NCBI RefSeq assembly: GCF_014192055.1
Contig: NZ_JACHXM010000008.1
Coordinates: forward strand, 62,001-126,000
Source: Halomonas organivorans
GTDB lineage: Bacteria; Pseudomonadota; Gammaproteobacteria; Pseudomonadales; Halomonadaceae
Length of the DNA stretch: 64,000 bases
Reading direction: 5' to 3'
Shown here: piece by piece, positions 23,993 to 31,241 of the stretch
How positions within the stretch are numbered: the stretch's first letter is position 1
How the letters are laid out: each line of letters begins with the position of its first letter
Position numbers and translations under genes: made by a program
Notes under the pieces: generated by a model
Seen by the model: only the letters and a program-made list of their open reading frames with translations
What the model was told of the DNA's origin: nothing
Databases searched by the model: none

Positions 23993-24382
23993 ATGAGCAA
24001 TGTCATGCCGATCCGCCCGGCTACTGCGCCGCGGCTCGACCCCGAGAATGAGGCCACGGCCCACCTGTGGCGCCACCCGGGGCTGCCACGCGCGGTGGCC
24101 ATCGACAGTTGCATCGAGCACCTGGTGGTCAACCGCGAGATGACCGAGCACGCCGCCGAGAATGCCGCCCTCCAGGCCTACGCCGAAATGGAGAGCATGA
24201 ACAAGGTGGACCGCATCGACGTGGAGGCCAGCAGCGCCCATGCCGTGGTGCTGAAGCGCGCCGGCGGTAGCCGAGTAGTGCTCACCGTGAAGGATCTGCT
24301 GACCCTGGTCGAATCGAGCCACTGCACCGCCGCCAACACCGATTCACGGCGCCTGCTCGTCCTGGAGCGCGCCTCGCACTAA
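23993..24382 (+). CDS. Hypothetical early phage protein
   Basis: This 129-residue protein has no family I recognise. An N-terminal proline-rich start (MSNVMPIRPATAPRL) is followed by helices (AIDSCIEHLVVNREMTEHAAENAAL) and a small beta-rich end (HAVVLKRAGGSRVVLTVKDLLTLVE). The ATG at 23993 is preferred over that at 23978 because AAGGA lies 7 bases before it. Confidence 0.7.
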   Translation: MSNVMPIRPATAPRLDPENEATAHLWRHPGLPRAVAIDSCIEHLVVNREMTEHAAENAALQAYAEMESMNKVDRIDVEASSAHAVVLKRAGGSRVVLTVKDLLTLVESSHCTAANTDSRRLLVLERASH

Positions 24383-24434
24383 CCCCGATCTTCCGTCTTT
24401 TTTCATCGTCACCACGCCAGTGGAGGGGAGCCCC

Positions 24435-24851
24435 TTGTCTGCCAACGTCCATCCGCTACCCAGTGCACAGCCCCGCCCCGCCGTCGAACACGACCGCGGC
24501 GACTGGGGCGCCCTTCGCGCCGAGCTGCACAGCCGCTGCGCCGATGAGGACCTGGCCACGCTGTGGGCCGAGCTTGAGCCCGGCGAGCGACGCACGCTGA
24601 TGGCCAGTGCCCGACTGCCCCAGCGCGACCCACGGGTGGGCATTCACGAACTGCCCAAGCCCAGCCGCGAGGCCCTGCGTGCCGCCGTGCACCGTATGAG
24701 CCAGTACGCCAGCCGCCTGCGCGATAACCTCGGCGGACACCGCCCGCACCCCAGCCGCGAGCTGGCTTCCCACGCCCGCCAGGCCCTGGCCGAGGGCAAC
24801 ACTGAGGCCGCCCTGCACTGGCTGGCCATCATCGAGCGGGGGGTGGCGTGA
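24435..24851 (+). CDS. Hypothetical early phage protein (TTG start)
   Basis: This 138-residue protein has no recognised domain; it is helical and Arg/Ala-rich (DWGALRAELHSRCADEDLATLWAELEPGERR). GGAGGGGAG at 24422-24430 is placed for the TTG at 24435 rather than the GTG at 24420, which it overlaps. It is tightly packed against the next gene and precedes the replication gene. Confidence 0.66.
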   Translation: MSANVHPLPSAQPRPAVEHDRGDWGALRAELHSRCADEDLATLWAELEPGERRTLMASARLPQRDPRVGIHELPKPSREALRAAVHRMSQYASRLRDNLGGHRPHPSRELASHARQALAEGNTEAALHWLAIIERGVA

Positions 24852-25093
24852 TGAGCCTGCACATCACCATGGAACGTCTCTGGGTAGGCCAGTCCACGCT
24901 GCACGGCAAAGCCTCTCGCCTGCGACAGAAGGGCGAGCACGAGGCGGCCAACGAGCTGGACGCCACGGCGCACCGCCTTGGCAACCAATTGCTCGAGGTC
25001 GAAGCGGTGGTGCAGCAGTACGCCGGCGAGCTGGCGAGCCTTGAACGGCCGCGCCCGGCCAAGCCCCAGCCGTTCCGGCAGGAGGCGCGTTGA
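24851..25093 (+). CDS. Small helical early phage protein
   Basis: This 80-residue protein is predicted to be one long helical hairpin (TLHGKASRLRQKGEHEAANELDATAHRLGNQLLEVEAVVQQYAGEL, shown by the HEAANELDA core) with a basic proline-rich tail. The start overlaps the preceding stop and the stop overlaps the replication gene's ATG. No function can be assigned. Confidence 0.65.
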   Translation: MSLHITMERLWVGQSTLHGKASRLRQKGEHEAANELDATAHRLGNQLLEVEAVVQQYAGELASLERPRPAKPQPFRQEAR

Positions 25094-27387
25094 TGTCCGC
25101 CGTGCTCGAGCAATCCCGCACCTTCGGCACACCGGAGTGCCATCGGTGGCGCCAGGGCTTCTTCGATGCCCTACCCACCCTGGCAGAGGATCTGGCCGCC
25201 GGCTTCGTGCACGTCGCCAAGCGTCATGGCAACGCCGCCGGCAACCGCTGGCTGCGCCGCAACACCCAGGGCCTCGTCGATCCGGGCCGCATCTATCGCC
25301 GCTTCGCCCCGATCGCCAAGGACCTGGAGCGGGGCGCGGCCTCGCTGCGTCGCCTGGAGCGCACCACCATCGAGGGCATCCAGGCCGAATGCGCCTGGCT
25401 GGCCGACGTCGAGAAGCGCCTCACCGTGGGCGGCCTGAATGCCAGTCACGATGATGAGGCCCTGGTCCGCTACGCTGAGGCCCAGGCCCGCGCCGTGGAC
25501 GACGAGCGCCAGAAGCTGATCGGCGGCATCGCCGACTATAACCGCCGGCGCCGTCACGGCCTGCTGCCGCCGCCGGCACCGGCCATCACGCCCAGGGGCA
25601 AGACGCTCTCGGCGCGCATGGCGGACTACCAGGAACAGCTCGCCGACAGCCGCAACCCGCTCACCCCGCCGCCGGTGGGCATTCCGCTGATGGCGGTGTT
25701 CCGCTTCACCTATCACCCGCCGATGAGTCTGGCGGTGGTCGACGAGATCGCCCTCAAGAAGGCCCGGAGCCGCGCCGCCCAGCACGGCATCGAACCGCCG
25801 GCGCGCCGGTCGCGCACCGCCGTGCAGTTGGCTCGGCTGAGCTGCTCGCTGTGGTGGCGCCGTAAGTTGCGCCGCACCGCTGGCCGCCGCCTCGAGCAGG
25901 TCCAGCGCGAGGCCCACCGCGTGCATGCCCGCGCCGGCATCTACTGCAGCGACATGACCGTCGAGCGCCGGCGAAGCCAGAAGGTACGTAACCGCGCCCT
26001 GCTGGAGACGCTGGAGGCGATTAACCAGGACGGTCAGGTCTACAGCCTCGCCGAGCTGGCCGAACTAGGCCTGGCCAATGCCGATCACCGCCGGGCGGAG
26101 CTGATGCTGCGCATCCGCGACACCGAGGCCGAGGCTCGCCGCCTGGGCCACACCGGCATGTTCTACACCATCACCGCGCCCAGCCGCTTCCACCCGGTGC
26201 TGTCGCGCAATGCGCGGCGCAATCGCAAGTACGACGGCAGCACCCCGCGCGATGCCCAGCAGCACATCCAGCGCCTGTGGTCCCAGGCCCGCGCCAAGCT
26301 GGCCCGCGAGGGCCTGGGTGTCTATGGCATCCGTGTGGTGGAGCCCCACCACGACGGCACGCCCCATTGGCATCTGCTGCTGTGGATGCAGCCCGGCGCC
26401 GAGCCACGGGTGACCGAGATCCTGCGCGAGTACGCCGAGGCCGAGGCGACAGACGAGCTGTTCGACCGAGGCGGCCACAAGTCCACCGCCCGCTTCAAGC
26501 CGGTGCGGATCGACTACTCCCGGGGCACCGCGGCCGGCTACGTGGCCAAGTACGTCAGCAAGAACATCAACGGCGAGCAGTTCGCCCGCGACAGCGTCGA
26601 GAACGACCACCAGGACCGCTACGGCCACGAGCTTTCCGACGCCGCCCCGCGCATCGAGGCCTGGGCCGCTACCTGGGGCATCCGCCAGTTCCAGTTCCTG
26701 GGCCTGCCCAGCGTCACCGTGTGGCGCGAGGTTCGCCGTCTCACTGAGCAGCAGGAAGAACAGCTACGCCAGTGGGAAGAAGCCACCCGCCCGGCGCCCA
26801 GCGTCTCCGAAACGCTGGGCCTGATACGCCAGGCCGCCAACGCCGGCCAGTGGGACCTGTTCATGCGCCTGATGGGCGGCCCCAACGCGCCGCGCTGCGA
26901 CCAGCCCATCAAGCCGTGGACGTTGAAGCGCCCCGACACGAGTGAGCCCAGCTTCAGCCACGCCACCGGCGAGGAACATCGCAGCATCGAGGCCCGAGGC
27001 CGCTACGGCGAGCCGGTGAAAGCCACTTGGGGCCTCGTCGTCCGCGACCGTCGCGGCCGCCAGGCCGAATACCTCACGCGCCTGTATCGGTGGGAGATCC
27101 GCTCCCGTCAGCGGGCGGCGGGCCGTTCCGGAGCCGGCGCAGCCGGCGACGCTTGGACTCGTGTCACTAACTGTACGGGGGTGGATATCGCCCCCCGCAC
27201 GCCCCCACCGGAGGTCCTCGCCGAGCAGGTCGCGCGCTTCGAAGCGTGGCGGCAAAGCGACGACGTCCGCGCCGCCGAGGAAGACGCCGACCTCGAGGCC
27301 CGCATGGTCCGCGCCGCGGCCCAGCGGCTGTTCCAACCACCTGCACCGCCCGAGCCGGAAGAGTCCTTCCCGCCGGAGCTGTGCTGA
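25093..27387 (+). CDS. A: Replication initiation endonuclease A (HUH superfamily)
   Basis: This 764-residue protein matches P2 gpA (761), which nicks the phage origin and starts rolling-circle replication. The HUH metal site is His425 and His427 (GTPHWHLLLW). The paired catalytic tyrosines are Tyr483 and Tyr487 (GYVAKYVSKN). P2 gpA nicks within its own gene, so the origin is probably inside this reading frame, though I cannot locate it. The ATG at 25093 is used; the TTG at 25090 is one codon upstream. Confidence 0.95.
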   Translation: MSAVLEQSRTFGTPECHRWRQGFFDALPTLAEDLAAGFVHVAKRHGNAAGNRWLRRNTQGLVDPGRIYRRFAPIAKDLERGAASLRRLERTTIEGIQAECAWLADVEKRLTVGGLNASHDDEALVRYAEAQARAVDDERQKLIGGIADYNRRRRHGLLPPPAPAITPRGKTLSARMADYQEQLADSRNPLTPPPVGIPLMAVFRFTYHPPMSLAVVDEIALKKARSRAAQHGIEPPARRSRTAVQLARLSCSLWWRRKLRRTAGRRLEQVQREAHRVHARAGIYCSDMTVERRRSQKVRNRALLETLEAINQDGQVYSLAELAELGLANADHRRAELMLRIRDTEAEARRLGHTGMFYTITAPSRFHPVLSRNARRNRKYDGSTPRDAQQHIQRLWSQARAKLAREGLGVYGIRVVEPHHDGTPHWHLLLWMQPGAEPRVTEILREYAEAEATDELFDRGGHKSTARFKPVRIDYSRGTAAGYVAKYVSKNINGEQFARDSVENDHQDRYGHELSDAAPRIEAWAATWGIRQFQFLGLPSVTVWREVRRLTEQQEEQLRQWEEATRPAPSVSETLGLIRQAANAGQWDLFMRLMGGPNAPRCDQPIKPWTLKRPDTSEPSFSHATGEEHRSIEARGRYGEPVKATWGLVVRDRRGRQAEYLTRLYRWEIRSRQRAAGRSGAGAAGDAWTRVTNCTGVDIAPRTPPPEVLAEQVARFEAWRQSDDVRAAEEDADLEARMVRAAAQRLFQPPAPPEPEESFPPELC

Positions 27388-27410
27388 TCACCATCATCAA
27401 GGAGGAAGTC

Positions 27411-27626
27411 ATGCCTATCGCACAACACCATCGCCCGGAACCCCGCGGCATCCTGCAGGACGCCGGCGAGCTCGCCGTGCTCAGCGAGGACAGCGGGCAG
27501 GTCCACCACCGCTACGCCATGGTCGTGGCCTTCAACAGCGAGGAAGAGCTGCGCCAGGCCCTTGCCGACCACCACTGTGCCTACCGCGACGGACAGGCCA
27601 TCCAGGAGCGCATCGCCAATGGCTGA
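27411..27626 (+). CDS. Small hypothetical phage protein
   Basis: This 71-residue protein (MPIAQHHRPEPRG start, then HHRYAMVVAFNSEEELRQAL) has no recognised family. AAGGAGGAAG lies just before the ATG. It overlaps the zinc-finger gene by 8 bases. Confidence 0.65.
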   Translation: MPIAQHHRPEPRGILQDAGELAVLSEDSGQVHHRYAMVVAFNSEEELRQALADHHCAYRDGQAIQERIANG

Positions 27627-27834
27627 TAACGCAGACCGCGCCACCGACCTACTCGAGCAGCGCATGGAAACCGCCCTGGCCCACCGCCGCCTGCCGGCTG
27701 CGCCGGCCGCCAACGACGAGTGCGAGGAATGTGGCGACGAGATCCCCGCGGCCCGCCGCCGGGCCGCGCCCTGGGCCACCACCTGCATCGAGTGCCAGGA
27801 GATCAACGAGAGGAAGCGCCGCCATGTGCGCTGA
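27619..27834 (+). CDS. TraR/DksA-type zinc-finger protein
   Basis: This 71-residue protein has an N-terminal helix (ADRATDLLEQRMETAL) and the C4 finger CEECGDEIPAARRR...CIECQE, as in P2 Orf82-like and TraR proteins. Full-length DksA binds the RNA polymerase secondary channel; TraR mimics it without ppGpp. Whether this short form binds polymerase is unknown. Confidence 0.88.
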   Translation: MADNADRATDLLEQRMETALAHRRLPAAPAANDECEECGDEIPAARRRAAPWATTCIECQEINERKRRHVR

Positions 27835-28111
27835 TCGACCGAAAGGCGGGCCACGGGCCCGCCGGGCGGCGATGCTCTGCCAGGATCCGGCCTTCCGGCT
27901 CTACCTGGACCGTCGCCGCCGCCACAAGCATCGGATGACCGAGAGCCAACTGCCGGACGGCACCCACAACGAGCAGGACGCCCGGGACTGGATCTGCGCC
28001 GCCTGCGGCATCCAGAGCCGCGCCGAGCTGGACCATAACGTCACCGCCGGTGGCGTCTTCCAACGCATCACGCAACGCTTCCAGCACTGGAAAGGGAGGG
28101 CCCAACCATGA
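27824..28111 (+). CDS. Hypothetical phage protein with Cys pair
   Basis: This 95-residue basic protein has an Arg/Lys-rich first half (DRRRRHKHR) and an ICAACGIQSRAELDHN segment that looks like half a zinc ribbon. No known family. It overlaps the genes on either side (11 and 4 bases), so it is part of the same operon. Confidence 0.66.
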   Translation: MCADRPKGGPRARRAAMLCQDPAFRLYLDRRRRHKHRMTESQLPDGTHNEQDARDWICAACGIQSRAELDHNVTAGGVFQRITQRFQHWKGRAQP

Positions 28112-28365
28112 ATACCTACTTCGGACTGCTGGCCGAGTTCGACGGCCGCGGCGAGCTGCCGCTTGAAGAGGTCGCCCCGCGCTACTTCGGCATCAGCGCA
28201 CGCACCGCCAGTGCCCGTGCCGGCGCCCAGGCCCTGCCGGTGCCCGCCTACCGCGCCGGTGACTCGCAGAAGGCGCCCTGGCTTGTCAGCGCCGTGGACC
28301 TCGCCCAGTACCTGGACAAGCGGCGGGCCGAGGCACATGAGATGTGGAGAATGGTAAACTGTTGA
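28108..28365 (+). CDS. PrtN-like (pyocin activator family) regulator
   Basis: This 85-residue protein matches the PrtN family: MNTYFGLLAEFDGRGELPLEEVAPRYFGIS, then LPVPAYRAG and VDLAQYLDKRRAEA. In Pseudomonas PrtN activates pyocin genes after RecA-driven loss of PrtR. Here it closes the early operon of a P2-like phage, where it could act as a late or excision regulator. No pyocin box was identified. Confidence 0.82.
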   Translation: MNTYFGLLAEFDGRGELPLEEVAPRYFGISARTASARAGAQALPVPAYRAGDSQKAPWLVSAVDLAQYLDKRRAEAHEMWRMVNC

Positions 28366-28502
28366 ATATAAGGACTTTTAATAGCCAATTATGCACTTTA
28401 GTGCCAGAGGTAGGCCGTAGTCTTGCATCAGCGTTTGCTTTGCTGTAAGTTCTCGTCCATTTTATGTCTAAGACTAATTAATCAATACGCAGGGACGTGG
28501 AC

Positions 28503-29390
28503 GTGTCATACAAAGATGAAAGATTTAGCATCTCATACGATGCGGAAGACAATGGTCTTTCTGATCATAGAATAAATGCCATTGATTTAGGAAATGCCAT
28601 AGTTGGCATGCACGAGCTCATCTCCGAAGTTTCAAAAAAACTTCACAAAGATGCTGAACTCTCGAAAAACCTAAAAGTTACCACACCAGCTAAAGAAGGC
28701 TCATTCATTGTCGAGTTCCTGGTGACCGCAGCTTCTCCTGAGGTTCTCAATGTACTGAAGTACATTGGGATTTCCTCCGCCGGGAGCGCCATACTCGGCG
28801 GCTCACTCTTTGAGCTAACCAAGAGCTTAAAAAACAAAAAAATCATCAAAGTAAAAATCGACAAAAAAGAAAATAAATCTATCATTGATCTCGGTGATGA
28901 GCAGATAATCTCAGACAAAAACCTTGGTCTCCTGGCTACTGACAAAAAAGTCAGAGAAGCGATAAACAAGATCGCCCACGAGCCTTTAAGAGGAAAAAAC
29001 AACCCTTCTTTCAAAGTGTTAGGTGTTGACCACGCAACATATTTCGCAGCCAATCAAGAAGAGATTTCAAGCCTTTCGCAAATGCCAGACGGTTCGTTAG
29101 AAGAAAACATATTTGAGGATGAACTGACTACCGTCACTTTTACACAGGTCAACTTTAATTCTTCTAAAGGCTGGCGAATGATGTACAACGGCAAGGACTG
29201 CGCTGTCGAAATGTTAGACAAGAACTTCCTTGATAAGGTTGCCTCAAGGAAGCAAGAATTCATTAAAGATGATATCTTTGAAGTCAGACTTCAACACGAA
29301 GAAACCAAAAGAGCAACACGCTCAACGAAAAACTACAAAATAAGTGAAGTCACCCGGCACTTGGCTGCAAAAAACAGAAGGCTCATTTAG
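28503..29390 (+). CDS. Hypothetical AT-rich cargo protein of unknown family
   Basis: This 295-residue protein starts best at the GTG at 28503, since AGGGA lies 7 bases before it (28497 is too close). Its first third (SDHRINAIDLGNAIVGMHELISE, then TTPAKEGSFIVEFLV) resembles a family of uncharacterised proteins common in prophages, with a helical pair followed by a KEGSFxVxF strand. A Gly/Ser-rich hydrophobic stretch (IGISSAGSAILGGSLFEL) follows. It is markedly AT-rich compared with the phage genes before it and heads a three-gene group with two small membrane proteins. Confidence 0.7.
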   Translation: MSYKDERFSISYDAEDNGLSDHRINAIDLGNAIVGMHELISEVSKKLHKDAELSKNLKVTTPAKEGSFIVEFLVTAASPEVLNVLKYIGISSAGSAILGGSLFELTKSLKNKKIIKVKIDKKENKSIIDLGDEQIISDKNLGLLATDKKVREAINKIAHEPLRGKNNPSFKVLGVDHATYFAANQEEISSLSQMPDGSLEENIFEDELTTVTFTQVNFNSSKGWRMMYNGKDCAVEMLDKNFLDKVASRKQEFIKDDIFEVRLQHEETKRATRSTKNYKISEVTRHLAAKNRRLI

Positions 29391-29419
29391 ATCAAGGATG
29401 TAAAAAGGAGGGGTGTTAA

Positions 29420-29671
29420 ATGATTTCTGAATACCCTGAAATTACCGAGCTCTTCTTTTGGCTGGGGCTGATATCGATCAGCCCCATGCTATTCAAGCTT
29501 TCAAGGGCTGCAACAAGACATTTTATCAACAGCAGAATAAGCGGCACAACTCTAATTGTCTCAATAAAAGAGGAAGATGGAGAAGAGCATAAAACAGCAA
29601 TCAAACTAGACTCCAATTCCCCTATTGTTGAGCAATTAACATCGCTGAAAAAAGGTGCCCAAAATGAATGA
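29420..29671 (+). CDS. Small membrane protein, AT-rich cargo
   Basis: This 83-residue protein has one N-terminal membrane segment (about residues 10-28, LFFWLGLISISPMLFKL) followed by a basic stretch and a beta-rich soluble end (TTLIVSIKEEDGEEHKTAIKL). AAGGAGGGG at 29405-29413 is a strong ribosome site. It overlaps the start region of the next gene, suggesting stoichiometric expression. Confidence 0.7.
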   Translation: MISEYPEITELFFWLGLISISPMLFKLSRAATRHFINSRISGTTLIVSIKEEDGEEHKTAIKLDSNSPIVEQLTSLKKGAQNE

Positions 29672-30056
29672 AGGAAAGGTTGGAAATAGAACAGCCCAAA
29701 CCTTCTTCACAGGTGGCGTGGGCACCCTCTTCACAATGCTAGCAACAAGCTTTGCTCCTGAAGAATTTGTTCAGATAGGTGTTTATGCAAGCGTCTTCTT
29801 CGCTCCATTTCTTAGCGCTTACTGCACAAAACTGCTTAACTCTCTTGACGAACCAGATGAGCTTTCCAAGTACAAGGCAGGTCTAAAAAAGGACATAAGA
29901 TTCTGCAAAAAATGCCTTAAAGACAAGCGACTAGATGAAGGGCAAAAGAAAAAATATGGCAAAAACTATGACAAGGCTATGAACAAGCTTTCTCAAGCCA
30001 ACACAGACTTCCATGAGGGAAGGCTCAAGCTAGAGTCAGTAGTGACAAAAATCTAA
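29664..30056 (+). CDS. Small membrane protein with two TM segments and basic tail
   Basis: This 130-residue protein has two hydrophobic segments (about 14-31 and 36-57, TGGVGTLFTMLATSFA and VYASVFFAPFLSAYC) and then a long, Lys-rich helical cytoplasmic domain (KKDIRFCKKCLKDKRLDE). The topology resembles holins and membrane-depolarising abortive-infection effectors. Its start overlaps the preceding gene by 8 bases, and it ends overlapping the convergent integrase gene by 4 bases. Confidence 0.7.
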   Translation: MNEGKVGNRTAQTFFTGGVGTLFTMLATSFAPEEFVQIGVYASVFFAPFLSAYCTKLLNSLDEPDELSKYKAGLKKDIRFCKKCLKDKRLDEGQKKKYGKNYDKAMNKLSQANTDFHEGRLKLESVVTKI

Positions 30057-31111
30057 AAATCACGAAGAATTAAATCTTGCGGATTCAAGTGCGTATACCG
30101 CTTCAGCACGTCCCAGCTCTCATGCAGCGTGAACTGCTGCACCTCCACGATTTCATATCCCGCCTCGAAGAGGCGGGATGTCGCTTCGTGGCGCAGGTCG
30201 TGAAAGCGTAGGTCCTCGATCCCGCAGGCCGCCGTCGCCGCCCGCCAGCGGGTGCCGATCGACTTGCCGTTGTAGGGGAAGATCCTCTCCTCGCCCTGGG
30301 CCCGCGGCTGCCGCTGGATGATGCCCATGGCCTCGTGGCTCAGCTTGAAGCGCTTGTGGTTACCCCACTTCTGCCGCGGGTGCTTGGCATCGCGAACCCA
30401 GCAGGTCATGGCCTGGTGGTCAAGATCCTCCCAGGTAAGCCGGGTGATCTCCTCCTGGCGCCTCGAGGAAGAGATGGCAAAGTCCATAATGTCTTCCATG
30501 GGGATGATCGCGCTCGGGCGGATCCTCTGCGAGCGGCGGAAGTAGGCCCGGATCTGCTTGATCTCCTCGGCCGTCGGCCGCCGATCGCGTGACCCTGGCC
30601 GGGAGACGAGTCCCTTGCTGCGCAGAAGCAGCTTGGCCGACTCGAACTCGTTGAGCTCCACCGGCATCTTCCAGGCGGCCGCGGCTGTCTTGAGAATGAT
30701 GCCCAGCCAGGTGATGTCCTGGTTGATGGTCGAGGGCTTGATGCCGCTGTCCCGGCGGATAACGGCATGTCCTATGATCTGCTCACTGGTCAGCTCAGTG
30801 ATCTGTACCCGGGCGATAGGGAAGCGCAGCAGCTGCTGGATGGTGGCTCGCTTCGAACGGCCGGCATCCTGGGCGAATTCGTGGATGTAGCGCTCGATGG
30901 CGTCGCCAAGGGTCACGCCCCGCCACTTGGCCGAGAGCATGCCTCCCGGGCTTTTGAGCTCGAGCTCTCGGCGCTTGGCCCATTCCTCCGCCATGGCCTT
31001 GCGGGGAAAAGCCTTGGACTCGGCGTGCTGGTGGCCATCCCGCGCGATGCGGATCTGCGCAATGTATGAGAAACTGCCATCCTTCTTGCGGCGTTTCCGG
31101 ATCGTCGCCAA
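30053..31111 (-). CDS. int: Tyrosine-type phage integrase
   Basis: This 352-residue recombinase has an N-terminal arm-binding region (ATIRKRRKKDGSFSYIAQIRI), a core-binding SAM-like domain, and a catalytic domain with Arg in SSSRRQEEI, Lys in PRQKWGNHKR, HDLRHEATSRLFE, LHESW and the Tyr nucleophile in KRYTHL. The start is taken as the TTG at 31111, which has GGGAGGTG directly upstream; the ATG at 31132 lacks such a site. It abuts the 5' end of dusA, so it is probably one of the dusA-targeting integrases. Confidence 0.93.
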   Translation of the reverse strand: MATIRKRRKKDGSFSYIAQIRIARDGHQHAESKAFPRKAMAEEWAKRRELELKSPGGMLSAKWRGVTLGDAIERYIHEFAQDAGRSKRATIQQLLRFPIARVQITELTSEQIIGHAVIRRDSGIKPSTINQDITWLGIILKTAAAAWKMPVELNEFESAKLLLRSKGLVSRPGSRDRRPTAEEIKQIRAYFRRSQRIRPSAIIPMEDIMDFAISSSRRQEEITRLTWEDLDHQAMTCWVRDAKHPRQKWGNHKRFKLSHEAMGIIQRQPRAQGEERIFPYNGKSIGTRWRAATAACGIEDLRFHDLRHEATSRLFEAGYEIVEVQQFTLHESWDVLKRYTHLNPQDLILRDF

Positions 31112-31125
31112 TTTGCACCTCCCTG

Positions 31126-31158
31126 GTACCAAATCGAAGACGCCCCAAGTACCAAATC
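31126..31158 (+). repeat. Direct repeat GTACCAAATC (two copies), candidate integrase arm sites
   Basis: GTACCAAATC occurs at 31126-31135 and 31149-31158, 23 bases apart, with a further GTACC at 31160. They lie between the integrase start and dusA, where arm-type integrase or excisionase sites are expected. Confidence 0.5.
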
Positions 31159-31192
31159 AGTACCAGCGTGCTTCGAAAAACCTGTCTTAACC

Positions 31193-31210
31193 ACTGTAAA
31201 TATGAACAGT
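31193..31210 (+). promoter_or_regulatory. LexA-like box between int and dusA
   Basis: ACTGTAAATATGAACAGT contains CTGT-N8-ACAG with an AT-rich centre, a good LexA site. It is 83 bases upstream of the integrase start on one side and 32 bases upstream of the dusA ATG at 31242 on the other. Confidence 0.7.
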
Positions 31211-31241
31211 TATGGCTTGCAAGGCAAATGCTGAAACCCGC

